Assembly: GCA_045646385.1 (NCBI GenBank)
Contig: JAZRKQ010000002.1
Coordinates: forward strand, 62,001-126,000
Source: SIG455 sp045646385
GTDB lineage: Bacteria; Bacillota; Clostridia; UMGS1810
Length of the DNA stretch: 64,000 nt
Direction: 5' to 3'
Shown here piece after piece: positions 1 to 9,869 of this stretch. A model generated the notes under the pieces. The model searched no databases. It saw only the letters and a program-made list of their open reading frames with translations, and was not told the origin of the DNA. Both the position numbers and the translations under genes were made by a program. Each line of letters opens with the position of its first letter. The first letter of the stretch is position 1.

Positions 1-13
1 GGTGCATATATGA
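1..13 (+). CDS. 3' tail of an upstream gene (partial)
   Basis: In the second frame the first bases read through to a TGA at 11-13, which overlaps the ATG of the next gene in an ATGA arrangement. Such overlaps are typical of translationally coupled genes. In related genomes the gene before yqeK is usually nadD (nicotinate-nucleotide adenylyltransferase), but only three codons are visible, so identity cannot be judged from the sequence. Confidence 0.3.
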
Positions 14-576
14 CTATAGAACAGATGACAGATAAACTCCGCAATACTTTAGAAGAAAAACGGTTTAACCATTCCTTAAATGTTATGGAAACAGCCGTTA
101 AACTGGCTGAATGTCACGGTGAAGATGTGGAAAAAGCACGCATTGCAGGACTTTTACACGACTGCGCAAAAAACTATTCTAAAGATGCAATGTATGGTTT
201 ATGTGCTAAATACCGCATAGACTTAGACGATGTTTCTAAAAAGGAATTTGGTCTGTTGCATGGTTTTGTAGGTGCGCATATTTTAAAAGACGAATACGAA
301 ATTGACGATAAGGAAATTTTTGACGCAGTATACTACCACACCATCGGCAAACCGGATATGTCTTTGCTTACAAAAATTATATTCATTGCAGACTGTATTG
401 AACCTATGCGTATGGCTCCTTGGGTAGATGATATCCGCAATGAAGTGTATGATGATATCGATAAAGCACTTATCATTCAACTAGACAATACAATACGGTC
501 GGTACTGAAAAAAGGTACTCTCCTGCATACAAATACAATAGACACACGTAACTTTTATATTGAAAAAACGAGGTGA
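10..576 (+). CDS. yqeK: YqeK-type HD-domain nucleotide phosphohydrolase
   Basis: This 188-residue protein matches the YqeK family, metal-dependent HD hydrolases that split diadenosine tetraphosphate symmetrically into two ADP. The metal-binding residues are visible: His21, the His50-Asp51 doublet in GLLHDCAK, a further His near 84-90 and 109, and Asp near 127 in IFIADCIEP. Length is normal for the family. The start ATG overlaps the stop of a preceding gene (ATGA), and the gene leads directly into the LCP gene, with which it shares a few bases. The order yqeK, LCP, rsfS, leuS is common in Clostridia, so function is inferred with good confidence from motif and neighbourhood. Confidence 0.92.
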   Translation: MTIEQMTDKLRNTLEEKRFNHSLNVMETAVKLAECHGEDVEKARIAGLLHDCAKNYSKDAMYGLCAKYRIDLDDVSKKEFGLLHGFVGAHILKDEYEIDDKEIFDAVYYHTIGKPDMSLLTKIIFIADCIEPMRMAPWVDDIRNEVYDDIDKALIIQLDNTIRSVLKKGTLLHTNTIDTRNFYIEKTR

Positions 577-581
577 ACATA

Positions 582-1865
582 TTGTCACGCAAAACAAAAA
601 TTTACATAAGAATGACTATCGCTTTTACCCTTATATTTGTTCTGATAGCAGCAGCCATTATAGGCGCTTTCTGGGTAAAAGATTATTTATATGGTTCTAC
701 ATCTGACCTTAACGACAAAACTATGCAAAAATCGTATGTAAATGCGCTTCTCTGCGGTGTTGATAAGGACGGATACCGAACAGATGTACTAATACTTGCA
801 CAGATGAATCTGATTACCAATACTATAAATATGGTACAGATTCCGCGTGATACTTATGTTGACATAAACCATATAGACAAAAAAATCAATTCCGCATACG
901 GATATAATAAAGAAGAACAACTTTTTAAAGAAGTTTCATATATTCTGCCCGGTGTGGAAATAGATAAGTATATGCTGGTAAACATCAAAGGCTTCCGAGA
1001 GATTATAGATGCAATCGGCGGAGTAGAATTTAATGTTCCGGCTAATCTTAAATACGACGACCCGTATCAGGATTTGCATATAGATTTAAACAAGGGCATG
1101 CAGAACTTAAACGGCAAAAAAGCAGAACAACTTGTACGCTTCCGTAAAGACAACGATGGCAACGACATTGAAACTCTGCTCGGCATTTCAAGAGTTGATA
1201 TGCAGCGTGAGTTTATCTACACAGCAATAGACCAGATTTTAAGCGTAAAAAACGTGCTTAAAGTTCCTAAACTTATTTCAATAGCAACAGATAACGTAAC
1301 TACAAACTTTACGTACAACGACATTGCAAAATATGCACCTATGGTTTTAAAAATTGATACTGATTCTATCAACATCATGTCACTTCCCGGTGAGGACAGA
1401 TACGAACACGCCGCTTGGTATTTTATTCACGACCGTACCGCAACTTCACAGATGATAAAAGAATACTTTACGCCTGAACGTGACGAAATCAGTACTCAGG
1501 AACTTGCAATTCGTGACCAACTTATCGGTGACGACAGCGAAACAAACGATATCCCACAGGGACTTGTGCTTGAAAATTCGTTCTTTAACAGATTCTTGAC
1601 AGTTGATATTATAGACGGTTCAAACGGAAAAGCCGATATTGAAGATATAGTTGCCAAAATTGAAAAATACGGATTTACAGTTAAAAAGGTTAATGATGCA
1701 AGCACAGTGAATTATGCGAAATCAGTAGTAATCGCTAAAAAAGATAACGACAGCGGTGCCAAAATAGCAAAAGCACTTGGCATGGACCACTTTACACTTA
1801 ATCCCGACAAAGGCAACGGCACTTCTGTTACTGTTATAGTAGGAAACGATATGAATGATAAATAA
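582..1865 (+). CDS. LCP family cell-wall polymer ligase with LytR C-terminal domain
   Basis: LytR-CpsA-Psr proteins transfer undecaprenyl-linked glycopolymers such as teichoic acids onto peptidoglycan, outside the membrane. A single N-terminal membrane segment (about residues 10-33) is followed by the LCP domain, with the IPRDTYV motif, the GVEF segment and the late VRFRK arginines that bind the lipid pyrophosphate. A LytR_C-type domain fills the last 90 residues (from FLTVDIIDG). The longest frame starts at a GTG at 573, but the AGGTGA at 571-576 is a well-spaced Shine-Dalgarno site for the TTG at 582, which gives 427 residues and is preferred. The site overlaps the yqeK stop, so translation may be coupled. 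Confidence 0.9.
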   Translation: MSRKTKIYIRMTIAFTLIFVLIAAAIIGAFWVKDYLYGSTSDLNDKTMQKSYVNALLCGVDKDGYRTDVLILAQMNLITNTINMVQIPRDTYVDINHIDKKINSAYGYNKEEQLFKEVSYILPGVEIDKYMLVNIKGFREIIDAIGGVEFNVPANLKYDDPYQDLHIDLNKGMQNLNGKKAEQLVRFRKDNDGNDIETLLGISRVDMQREFIYTAIDQILSVKNVLKVPKLISIATDNVTTNFTYNDIAKYAPMVLKIDTDSINIMSLPGEDRYEHAAWYFIHDRTATSQMIKEYFTPERDEISTQELAIRDQLIGDDSETNDIPQGLVLENSFFNRFLTVDIIDGSNGKADIEDIVAKIEKYGFTVKKVNDASTVNYAKSVVIAKKDNDSGAKIAKALGMDHFTLNPDKGNGTSVTVIVGNDMNDK

Positions 1866-1874
1866 GGAGAAATT

Positions 1875-2228
1875 ATGAATTCTTACGATTTGATGAAAGC
1901 AGCCACAAAAGCCGCTGACGGCAGAAAGGCTATAGATATAAAAGTGCTTCATGTGGAGGAACTTACAACGCTGTGTGATTATTTTATAATCTGCTCGGGT
2001 ACATCTACTCCACACATGAATGCAATATACGAAGAAATTGATATGAAACTCTCCGAAGCAGGAATCAAACCTGCCGCAAGAGAGGGGCTTGGTAACCCCG
2101 GTTGGGTACTGCTTGATTACGGCGATGTAATCGTGCATATATTCAACGAAAATTCACGCGAATTTTACTCCATAGAACGTCTGTGGTCAGACGCCGAGGA
2201 GATTAATGTAGAAAATTTAATTGATTAA
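1875..2228 (+). CDS. rsfS: Ribosomal silencing factor RsfS
   Basis: RsfS (the former DUF143/YbeB/Iojap family) binds ribosomal protein L14 on the free 50S subunit and blocks joining of the 30S subunit when nutrients are scarce. The 117-residue length, the CDYFIICSGTS segment and the later GWVLLDYGDVIVHIF segment are family hallmarks. A clear AAGGAG lies 5 bases before the ATG. It sits between the LCP gene and leuS, its usual clostridial position, and is probably on the same transcript. Confidence 0.96.
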   Translation: MNSYDLMKAATKAADGRKAIDIKVLHVEELTTLCDYFIICSGTSTPHMNAIYEEIDMKLSEAGIKPAAREGLGNPGWVLLDYGDVIVHIFNENSREFYSIERLWSDAEEINVENLID

Positions 2229-2242
2229 AAGAGGTATCTGCT

Positions 2243-4699
2243 ATGAATTACAACTTCTCAAAAATTGAAAAGAAGTGGCAAAAAGTCTGGGAAGACACTA
2301 ACGCTTTCAAGACAGAAATCAATGACAAACCAAAGTATTACACTCTGGAGATGTTCCCCTACCCGTCAGGCAAATTGCATATGGGTCACGTGCGTAACTA
2401 CTCCATAGGCGACGTTGTTGCACGTTACAAAAAAATGAACGGCTACAATGTTCTTCACCCGATGGGATGGGACTCTTTTGGTCTGCCTGCTGAAAATGCG
2501 GCTATTAAAAATAATATCCCCCCAAATGACTGGACATGGTCAAACATCGACAACATGAGAGAGCAGTTAAAGTCTATGGGTATCAGTTACGACTGGGACA
2601 GAGAGGTTGCCACCTGCCATAAAGATTACTACAAATGGACACAGTGGATGTTTTTGCAACTTTTCAATAACAACCTTGCATACAAGAAAAAATCTTATGT
2701 AAACTGGTGTCCCGATTGCCAGACAGTTCTTGCAAACGAGCAGGTTGTTGGCGGACATTGCGAAAGATGTAAAGCCGAAGTTGGTAAAAAAGACCTTGAA
2801 CAATGGTTCTTTAAAATTACAGATTATGCTGAAAGACTTCTGGCAGATATTGACCGCCTTAAAGGCTGGCCCGAAAAAGTACGCACAATGCAAACCAACT
2901 GGATTGGTAAAAGCATCGGTGCTGAAGTTAAATTTACAGTAGACGGTTCTGGCGAAGAACTTACTGTATTTACCACACGTCCCGATACCATCTATGGCGT
3001 TACATATATGGTAATCGCCCCCGAACATCCAATTGTCCCCGAACTTATTGCAGGCAGCGAAACTGAGGCTGAATGCAAAGAGTTTATTAAGAAAATGCAG
3101 TTCTTGAACGAAATTGCACGTACATCTACAGATACTGAAAAAGAGGGCGTATTTACCGGTAAATATGTAATTAATCCATTAACCGGCAAAAAGATTCCTC
3201 TCTACCTTGCAAACTATGTATTGCTTGACTACGGCACAGGCGTTGTAATGGCAGTACCTGCACACGACCAGAGGGACTTTGACTTTGCTAAGAAATACAA
3301 TCTGCCTATCGAAGCAGTTATCTCTCCCGACGGAAGCGATATAGACGGCTCTACACTCGATGCGGCTTTCGAGGCTGAGGGCACAATGATTAACTCGGGC
3401 GATTTCAACGGATTGTCCAATAAAGAAGCAATGCCCAAAATCATTGAGTATATTCAGTCTAACAATATGGGTGAGCAGAAAGTAAACTTCCGTCTGCGTG
3501 ACTGGCTGATTTCACGTCAGAGATACTGGGGTGCGCCTATCCCGATTATCTATTGTGAAGAACACGGTGCTGTTCCCGTTCCGGAAAAAGATCTGCCCGT
3601 TCTTCTTCCCGAAGATGTTAAGTTTACAGGTCAGGGCGAATCTCCGCTTAAAACTTCTGAAACATTTATAAATGCACCCTGCCCTATCTGCGGTAAAATG
3701 GGCCACAGAGAGACAGATACTATGGATACATTCGTATGTTCGTCATGGTATTTTATGCGCTATTGCGACCCGAAAAACGCTGAAAAAGCATTTGATAAAG
3801 AAACCACCGATTACTGGATGAATGTTGACCAGTATATCGGCGGTGTAGAACACGCAATTCTTCACTTGCTCTATGCAAGATTCTTTACAAAAGTTATGCA
3901 CGATTTAGGCCATATCTCTTGTGACGAGCCTTTTGAAAACCTGCTTACACAGGGTATGGTATTAAAAGACGGCACTAAAATGAGTAAATCAGTAGGTAAC
4001 GTGGTAAGCCCTGACGAGATTATCGATAAATACGGTGCTGATACTGCAAGATTGTTTATACTGTTTGCTGCTCCGCCTGAACGCGACCTTGAATGGAGCG
4101 ATACTGCGGTTGAGGGCTCACATAGATTTATTAACCGTGTGTTCAGATTTGTTGACGATAAAAAAGATACTTTCTCATTCGGAAGCAAATACGATGTTTC
4201 CGCACTTACTTCCGATGATAAAAATCTCCGTTTTGTACTCAACAACACCGTAAAACGTGCAACAGACGATATAGGCGGACGTTTCAATTTCAATACTGCT
4301 ATTTCAAGCATTATGGAACTTGTTAACGCTATGTATGCTTACACGGGTGATAACACAGCGCTTGTAAACGAATGTGTTGAAAAACTTGTTATTATGCTTG
4401 CTCCGTTTATCCCCCACGTAGCAGAAGAAATGTGGGAAATGCTTGGCGGTAAGGACAGCGTTCATAACCAGAACTGGGTAACATACGACGAAGACGCACT
4501 CGTTAAAGATGAGATTGAACTTGTACTTCAGATTAACGGTAAAGTTAAGGATAAAATAAATGTTCCTGCTTCTGCTTCTGAGGACGAAATCAAAGACCTT
4601 GCTCTTGCAAACGAAAATATTATTAAGGCTACCGAAGGCAAACAGATTGTTAAAACAATCCTCGTTAAAGGAAGACTTTTAAATATCGTTGTAAAATAA
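2243..4699 (+). CDS. leuS: Leucyl-tRNA synthetase
   Basis: This class I synthetase charges tRNA-Leu with leucine in the cytoplasm. The 818-residue protein shows the HIGH-like HMGH at residues 46-49, a zinc-knuckle pair CPDC and CERC near 155-175, an editing (CP1) domain in the middle (for example TTRPDTIYG and the GTGVVMAVPAHDQRD segment), a CXXC pair near 480 and KMSKS near residue 579. The C-terminal anticodon-binding and LINGKVKDK-type tail are complete. It starts 14 bases after rsfS with RBS AGAGG, so there is no room for a separate T-box leader, and control must come from the operon promoter upstream of the window. Confidence 0.98.
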   Translation: MNYNFSKIEKKWQKVWEDTNAFKTEINDKPKYYTLEMFPYPSGKLHMGHVRNYSIGDVVARYKKMNGYNVLHPMGWDSFGLPAENAAIKNNIPPNDWTWSNIDNMREQLKSMGISYDWDREVATCHKDYYKWTQWMFLQLFNNNLAYKKKSYVNWCPDCQTVLANEQVVGGHCERCKAEVGKKDLEQWFFKITDYAERLLADIDRLKGWPEKVRTMQTNWIGKSIGAEVKFTVDGSGEELTVFTTRPDTIYGVTYMVIAPEHPIVPELIAGSETEAECKEFIKKMQFLNEIARTSTDTEKEGVFTGKYVINPLTGKKIPLYLANYVLLDYGTGVVMAVPAHDQRDFDFAKKYNLPIEAVISPDGSDIDGSTLDAAFEAEGTMINSGDFNGLSNKEAMPKIIEYIQSNNMGEQKVNFRLRDWLISRQRYWGAPIPIIYCEEHGAVPVPEKDLPVLLPEDVKFTGQGESPLKTSETFINAPCPICGKMGHRETDTMDTFVCSSWYFMRYCDPKNAEKAFDKETTDYWMNVDQYIGGVEHAILHLLYARFFTKVMHDLGHISCDEPFENLLTQGMVLKDGTKMSKSVGNVVSPDEIIDKYGADTARLFILFAAPPERDLEWSDTAVEGSHRFINRVFRFVDDKKDTFSFGSKYDVSALTSDDKNLRFVLNNTVKRATDDIGGRFNFNTAISSIMELVNAMYAYTGDNTALVNECVEKLVIMLAPFIPHVAEEMWEMLGGKDSVHNQNWVTYDEDALVKDEIELVLQINGKVKDKINVPASASEDEIKDLALANENIIKATEGKQIVKTILVKGRLLNIVVK

Positions 4700-4703
4700 T
4701 TTT

Positions 4704-4734
4704 AAAAGGACAATGCAAATGCATTGTCCTTTTT
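4704..4734 (+). terminator. Bidirectional terminator after leuS
   Basis: A perfect inverted repeat (AAAGGACAATGC and its complement) with a 4-base loop is flanked by A-rich and T-rich runs, so it can end leuS on the plus strand and the convergent zinc-ribbon gene on the minus strand. Confidence 0.88.
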
Positions 4735-5149
4735 ATGTTCTTTTAATCATTTTGTTTTTACAGTTTTTGCACGTTATTTCAATTTTACCTATCCCCTTAG
4801 GATAGCGCCATACAGATTTACACTTAGGGCATTTAAAATACTTATACGACTTTCTTTCGTTCCACATCTTTTTGCGCAAACTGAATTTTTGAAAAACTTT
4901 GCCTTTAACAGAAAAATACTTTCTGAGTTCCGCCTGACGTGCGTAGATGTTTTTTGAAAAAATACGGAAATACGAATAAAAAACAGCCACCACAGCAATC
5001 GTATAAAAAATGCGTATTCCCAAAAACATAGAAAGCGCAAAGCCTATCAATGCTAATATAAGCAAAAATTTAGAAAATTCGTCATAACCGTATCTGCCGG
5101 TCATAAACCTTTTAAATCTGTACGAAAGATTTCCAAAAAAATTGTTCAT
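4733..5149 (-). CDS. Small membrane protein with C-terminal zinc ribbon
   Basis: This 138-residue protein has two adjacent hydrophobic segments (about residues 27-62), a basic middle, and a C-terminal Cys4 zinc ribbon formed by CPKC near residue 103 and CKNC near 128, separated by a WRYPKGIGK segment. Such short proteins are widespread in Clostridia, usually annotated only as zinc-ribbon proteins. No catalytic motif is present. It lies downstream of recG, 83 bases away, and may be expressed from its own promoter. The function is unknown; membrane topology with a cytoplasmic zinc ribbon is an inference. Confidence 0.75.
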   Translation of the reverse strand: MNNFFGNLSYRFKRFMTGRYGYDEFSKFLLILALIGFALSMFLGIRIFYTIAVVAVFYSYFRIFSKNIYARQAELRKYFSVKGKVFQKFSLRKKMWNERKSYKYFKCPKCKSVWRYPKGIGKIEITCKNCKNKMIKRT

Positions 5150-5231
5150 TTACATCACCTGATTTAATTATATACAGTTGACATTTAAAAATCAATTCAA
5201 ATTGGAATTGTTAACAAATTATCTCAAATAT

Positions 5232-7289
5232 TTAATTGAAAATATCTGCCCCGTCGAATTTATCGAACATGTGCGTTATGCGTTCTTTAAGCCTTTCGCA
5301 ATCAGGTCCGTAAAGATGCGGATTATTTGTCAAAAGTTCTTCGCATTGTTCTTGAGCGTCTTTTAAAATATCGATATCTGTAAAAAGATTTGCAATTTTA
5401 AGTTCAGGCAAGCCGTGCTGACGAGTTCCAAAAAACTCACCGCAACCGCGTAGTTCCAAATCTTTTTGAGAGATTTTAAATCCGTCGTTTGTAGATGTCA
5501 TGGTCTGCATACGTTGCTGCGTGACATCGTTCTGGCTATTGGTTATAAGCACGCAATACGATTTGAAATCGCCTCTGCCGACTCTTCCCCTTAACTGATG
5601 GAGTTGAGAAAGACCAAACCTTTCGGCATTTTCTATAACCATTATATTTGCGTTCGGCACATCTACACCGACCTCTATAACTGTAGTGGCAACAAGCAGA
5701 TTAATATCTCCATTTTTAAACTGCATCATAACTTCGTCTTTTTCTTTTGCTTTCATTTTCCCGTGCAAAAGACCGACTTTGTATTCAGGGAAAACCTGCG
5801 TCTGCAACTTTTCTGCAAACTGAACGCTTGCTACAGCGTTTAAACTTTCAGATTCCTCAACAAGCGGACAAACCACATAAGCCTGCCTGCCCTCGGCAAG
5901 TTGCTTACGCACAAAATTATACGCTCTGCTACGGATAGAGTCGTTTACGCAGAAAGTGTCTATATCCTGTCTGCCTGCAGGTTTATCGTCGATAATTGTG
6001 ATATCAAGGTCACCGTAAAGAATAAGTGCAAGTGTTCTCGGAATCGGTGTGGCACTCATAACAAGAACGTGACAAAACTGAGATTTACTGCTGAGTTTTG
6101 AGCGTTGGCTTACACCGAAGCGGTGTTGTTCGTCTGTAACACAGAATCCAAGATTTTTAAAATTGACATTATCTTCAATAATAGCGTGAGTACCAATAAC
6201 AATATCATACTCACCTGCTTCTATATCGGCTAAAAGTTTCTTTTTGCCCGTTACAGAGCCTGTTAGAAGTGCTATCTTAAACGTATCACCAAAAAACTTT
6301 TTAAACGTGTTATAATGCTGATTTGCAAGTATTTCCGTCGGTGCCATAAGTGCCGCCTGATAGCCGTTGCAAACAGTTATGTACATAGCACACGCCGCAA
6401 CAACAGTTTTACCGCTGCCAACATCACCCTGAACAAGTCTGTTCATAGGTGTACCGCTTTTAAAGTCATCGCAAATCTCACGTATGGCGCGTTTTTGAGC
6501 ACCCGTCAGTTCAAACGGAAGTGAATCCACGAACGCTCTGCCGCATGAGATATCGGAAAATATCAGTCCGTCAGCACGGCAGCGACGGTCTTTCATATAA
6601 TTAAGCGAAAGTTGAAGTACAAAAAGTTCTTCAAACACAAATCTGCGTCTTGCACGTTCAAAATCGTCCATATCATCAGGGAAATGTATGCAACGCATTG
6701 CCTTATCATAACTCATAAGATTATTTTTGCGTATAACATCATCAGGCAGAAAATCTTCAAAAAAATCAATGTTATCCATAACTGATGATATCATAGAGCG
6801 CAGATTAGTCTGGTTTATTCCTTTAGTTAAGGGGTATACGGGCAGGATTTTGCCCGTCTTTGTATTTTTATCCGCCGGCTCTGCCTCTATAAGTTCAAAC
6901 TGCAGCCAACCGTTTTTATTTACTGCTTTTCCGTAGAATATATATTCTGTTCCACGTTCAAACTTACGCTTATACTTAGGTGACGAAAACCAAAAAACAT
7001 TTATACTGCTCGTTCCATCGTCGATAGCAAGCGAATATACAGCCTGATTGTACTTAAATCTACGCTCGGTGGCAATCGTCAGTACAGGCGCTTTTATGCA
7101 ACACACCATACCGTCAGTAAGTTGTGAAATATTGTATATATGCCGTCTGTCCTCGTACTCTCTGGGGAAGTAATGGATAAGGTCCTCAACATTATATATA
7201 CCCAGTTTATTAAAAAGAGCCGTACGCTTCTCGCCTACTCCTTTAACATACTGGATAGGCGAGTTTATAAGTTTTTTATAATCACTCAT
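5232..7289 (-). CDS. recG: ATP-dependent DNA helicase RecG
   Basis: RecG reverses stalled replication forks and branch-migrates Holliday junctions. The 685-residue protein has the N-terminal wedge (OB-fold) domain, Walker A GDVGSGKT near residue 285, a DEQH box in VTDEQHRFG, SATPIPRTL (motif III), and C-terminal helicase motifs ending in the QLRGRVGRG element (motif VI). Length is normal. It lies 5 bases downstream of the SbcD-like gene, so both DNA-repair genes are probably co-transcribed. Confidence 0.98.
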   Translation of the reverse strand: MSDYKKLINSPIQYVKGVGEKRTALFNKLGIYNVEDLIHYFPREYEDRRHIYNISQLTDGMVCCIKAPVLTIATERRFKYNQAVYSLAIDDGTSSINVFWFSSPKYKRKFERGTEYIFYGKAVNKNGWLQFELIEAEPADKNTKTGKILPVYPLTKGINQTNLRSMISSVMDNIDFFEDFLPDDVIRKNNLMSYDKAMRCIHFPDDMDDFERARRRFVFEELFVLQLSLNYMKDRRCRADGLIFSDISCGRAFVDSLPFELTGAQKRAIREICDDFKSGTPMNRLVQGDVGSGKTVVAACAMYITVCNGYQAALMAPTEILANQHYNTFKKFFGDTFKIALLTGSVTGKKKLLADIEAGEYDIVIGTHAIIEDNVNFKNLGFCVTDEQHRFGVSQRSKLSSKSQFCHVLVMSATPIPRTLALILYGDLDITIIDDKPAGRQDIDTFCVNDSIRSRAYNFVRKQLAEGRQAYVVCPLVEESESLNAVASVQFAEKLQTQVFPEYKVGLLHGKMKAKEKDEVMMQFKNGDINLLVATTVIEVGVDVPNANIMVIENAERFGLSQLHQLRGRVGRGDFKSYCVLITNSQNDVTQQRMQTMTSTNDGFKISQKDLELRGCGEFFGTRQHGLPELKIANLFTDIDILKDAQEQCEELLTNNPHLYGPDCERLKERITHMFDKFDGADIFN

Positions 7290-7294
7290 AAACT

Positions 7295-8374
7295 TTACCT
7301 CTCTAAAATATCAAGCACAATATCTGCTGCACGCATAAGGTCGGCTTTTTCGTTTTCGTCAGCGTTTTCCATACGTTCAAGTACGTTTTTTGCAAATATT
7401 CCGCCAATGGTATAGTCGGCTGAGATTTCTTTTAAATCATACGCACCACGAGTTAAATCTTTAGTTTTAGCAAAGAATGCGCCAATTTCGTTTTCAATAA
7501 CATTAGGTGGTATCTTTTCGGGACGTTCGCCAACTAAAACGATTTTATACAAATCGTCTTTATTTTCAGTAACTGAAAGCACCTTGTCGATTATCTCCTG
7601 CAAAGAAGACGTACCCGTTACATCAACCTCTATTGTATGGTATTTACGTCTTGCAAGGGGCACAAGTTCAAGATTGCAAGCGTTTTTTGATACAGTTCCG
7701 AAGATTACACCTTTATCTCCACATTCGTCAAATCCGCCGCCCTCTAACGCACCGCTGTATGCATAATGCGTATTGCCGGCTTTTTTTATGCCAGAATACG
7801 TGTGTACGTGCCCAAGTGCAATATAGTCCATATCAGTTGCACAAATGTCTGCCTCTGTTATTGGATTATAATCGCTGTTTGGCGCAAGTTCGCCGTGAAC
7901 AACAGCAATATTAACCATATTTTTATCTTCTGCTTTTACTTTTTTTAGAAGCGGCTCGTTTATAACATCGTTATCAAATCCCACACCATAAACCGCAAAA
8001 TTCTTTTCAGGAAAGGTTTTTGATTCACACTCTGCCCCAAAAACAGTAACATTGGTACATTCCGATGCTATAAGGGCTTTGTATGCATTGCCAAGCGGGT
8101 CGTGATTACCTGCCGAAATTAACACAGGGATATCTTTTATCTTTGAAAACTCATTTACGATAAAATTTATCGTGCTTTTATCGGTATCTGCGCAATCGAA
8201 CAAATCTCCTGCAATAAGCACGGCATCTGCGCTATTTTCTTTAGCATACGATATAGCCGCAGAAAAAGAGGAGCGCACCTCCTGACGGCGGATATCACGC
8301 AGATGTTCGGGCAAGCCTGAGGCAGGTCTGCCAAAATGTATATCTGCCATATGTAATATTTTTACTTCGTTCAT
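7295..8374 (-). CDS. SbcD/YhaO-like DNA repair metallophosphoesterase
   Basis: This 359-residue protein is a calcineurin-like phosphoesterase of the SbcD/Mre11/YhaO group. All signature metal ligands are visible: ADIHFG at the N-terminus, GDLFD, AGNHDP, VVHGE and LGHVHT, spread over the first 210 residues, followed by a smaller C-terminal domain. Mre11-type enzymes resect DNA ends together with an SbcC/Rad50 ATPase, but no such partner is adjacent: the neighbours are hemZ upstream and recG downstream. It may act alone, as proposed for YhaO, or with a partner encoded elsewhere. Confidence 0.9.
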   Translation of the reverse strand: MNEVKILHMADIHFGRPASGLPEHLRDIRRQEVRSSFSAAISYAKENSADAVLIAGDLFDCADTDKSTINFIVNEFSKIKDIPVLISAGNHDPLGNAYKALIASECTNVTVFGAECESKTFPEKNFAVYGVGFDNDVINEPLLKKVKAEDKNMVNIAVVHGELAPNSDYNPITEADICATDMDYIALGHVHTYSGIKKAGNTHYAYSGALEGGGFDECGDKGVIFGTVSKNACNLELVPLARRKYHTIEVDVTGTSSLQEIIDKVLSVTENKDDLYKIVLVGERPEKIPPNVIENEIGAFFAKTKDLTRGAYDLKEISADYTIGGIFAKNVLERMENADENEKADLMRAADIVLDILER

Positions 8375-8386
8375 AAGAGTTACCTC

Positions 8387-9814
8387 CTATTTAAAAACTT
8401 CGTCTTTACGTTTGAGCATTTCGTCGTGCCTTGTGATATATTCATAAACATCTTTAACATTAAACACTCTGCTTATATTATCGCCTTTTACAATTTTGGT
8501 GGAAGCGCCTGCGCCAAGAGCAATAATTGACTGTACTTCCTCCATTATATAAATGTTATAAAGGTTTTCAAAACCTGTGTCACAATAACCGACATTTTCT
8601 AAATTACCCAGCATATTTTTCTGGCGGTACATATAATATGGAATTTTGCCAAGACTTTTCATACATTCATAAGCCGAGTCGAGCATAGCATTTACAGTTG
8701 ATGCACTTGCAACTGAATATGTATCATAATCCTGAGCAAGGAACGAACTGCGTTTTATGCTCATTGTGTGTACTGTTACGTTAGTCGGATTTAATTTTTT
8801 TATACAATCAAGCGTTTTTAAAAAATCTTCTGCACTTTCGCCCGGCAAGCCTGCAATAATGTCAGTATTTATATTTGTAAGTCCGCAATCAAGTGACATA
8901 TAGTAACTTTCTATAAACTCCTGTGCAGTATGGTTTCTGCCTATTATCTGCAATGTTTTATCGTTTACCGTCTGCGGATTTATGCTTATCCTCGTTATGT
9001 TATTTTCTTTTAAAACTTTGAGTTTGTCTATAGTAATTGTATCAGGTCTTCCCGCTTCTACAGAAAATTCTTTAATACGGCTTAAATCAAATTCTGCATA
9101 CATTTTTTTAATAAGGCCGTCGAGTTGTTTATCCGTAAGCGAAGTCGGTGTTCCGCCCCCAATATATACAGTTTCAATATGGTACGGAGTGTCTTTAAGT
9201 TTTTGTGCGGTATATTCTATCTCTTTATAAAGTGCTTCAAGATAAGGCTCAACAAATTTAGATGTAAATTTTATTGATTGTGATGTAAACGAGCAATAAA
9301 GGCATCTCGTAGGGCAAAACGGTATACCTACATACAGGCTTATGGCATCTTTATCGATATTTTTTAAAGTGCACATCTCATTTTTTGCAACCTCTATAGC
9401 AAGGTCTGCCTTGTTTTGCGTAGTTAGATAAAAATCAAGGAATCGGGATTTTACGTCATTTACGTTCATTCCGCTTTCAATAAGTTCACGTGCAATCTTG
9501 CCGGGACGTATACCCGTGAGAACTCCCCAAGGTAAAAAACCGCCGATAAGGTCTTTTGCTATAGCGTGAAAGGACTGCTTGAAATAAGTTTTGTTATACT
9601 CTTTTGCCGAAACAATATTAGTGCGTACATTGCCATTATAACTTAATGTTGTTATATACTGATATGTACCGCTATCTTCTTTCAATTCGCTTATTATATA
9701 GTCACCATCAGTTGGCAGAGAATCAGCATCTTCAAATTTTGTGCGCGGAAAATATGCCATAGCAATCTCGCATACGGCATAGCGTTCGTTATGATTAACA
9801 AGACATATTTTCAT
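8387..9814 (-). CDS. hemZ: Coproporphyrinogen dehydrogenase HemZ-like radical SAM protein
   Basis: The 475-residue protein has a HemN/HemZ-type radical SAM core with the cluster motif CPTRCLYC (CX3CX2C) near residue 170, a glycine-rich YIGGGTPTS segment that binds S-adenosylmethionine, and an N-terminal extension typical of HemZ. HemN-like enzymes oxidatively decarboxylate coproporphyrinogen III without oxygen, but several HemZ/HemW relatives instead handle heme or have unproven substrates, and no other heme gene is in the window. It overlaps no neighbour and sits 12 bases upstream of the SbcD-like gene. Confidence 0.85.
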   Translation of the reverse strand: MKICLVNHNERYAVCEIAMAYFPRTKFEDADSLPTDGDYIISELKEDSGTYQYITTLSYNGNVRTNIVSAKEYNKTYFKQSFHAIAKDLIGGFLPWGVLTGIRPGKIARELIESGMNVNDVKSRFLDFYLTTQNKADLAIEVAKNEMCTLKNIDKDAISLYVGIPFCPTRCLYCSFTSQSIKFTSKFVEPYLEALYKEIEYTAQKLKDTPYHIETVYIGGGTPTSLTDKQLDGLIKKMYAEFDLSRIKEFSVEAGRPDTITIDKLKVLKENNITRISINPQTVNDKTLQIIGRNHTAQEFIESYYMSLDCGLTNINTDIIAGLPGESAEDFLKTLDCIKKLNPTNVTVHTMSIKRSSFLAQDYDTYSVASASTVNAMLDSAYECMKSLGKIPYYMYRQKNMLGNLENVGYCDTGFENLYNIYIMEEVQSIIALGAGASTKIVKGDNISRVFNVKDVYEYITRHDEMLKRKDEVFK

Positions 9815-9869
9815 AAGTTTTTTCCTTTAACTTTCTAAAAGTAAGTATGTAAACTTGCTTATCAGATTC

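Noticed and set aside
2229..2242. T-box leader for leuS
   Set aside because: Only 14 bases separate rsfS and leuS, so no T-box can fit.
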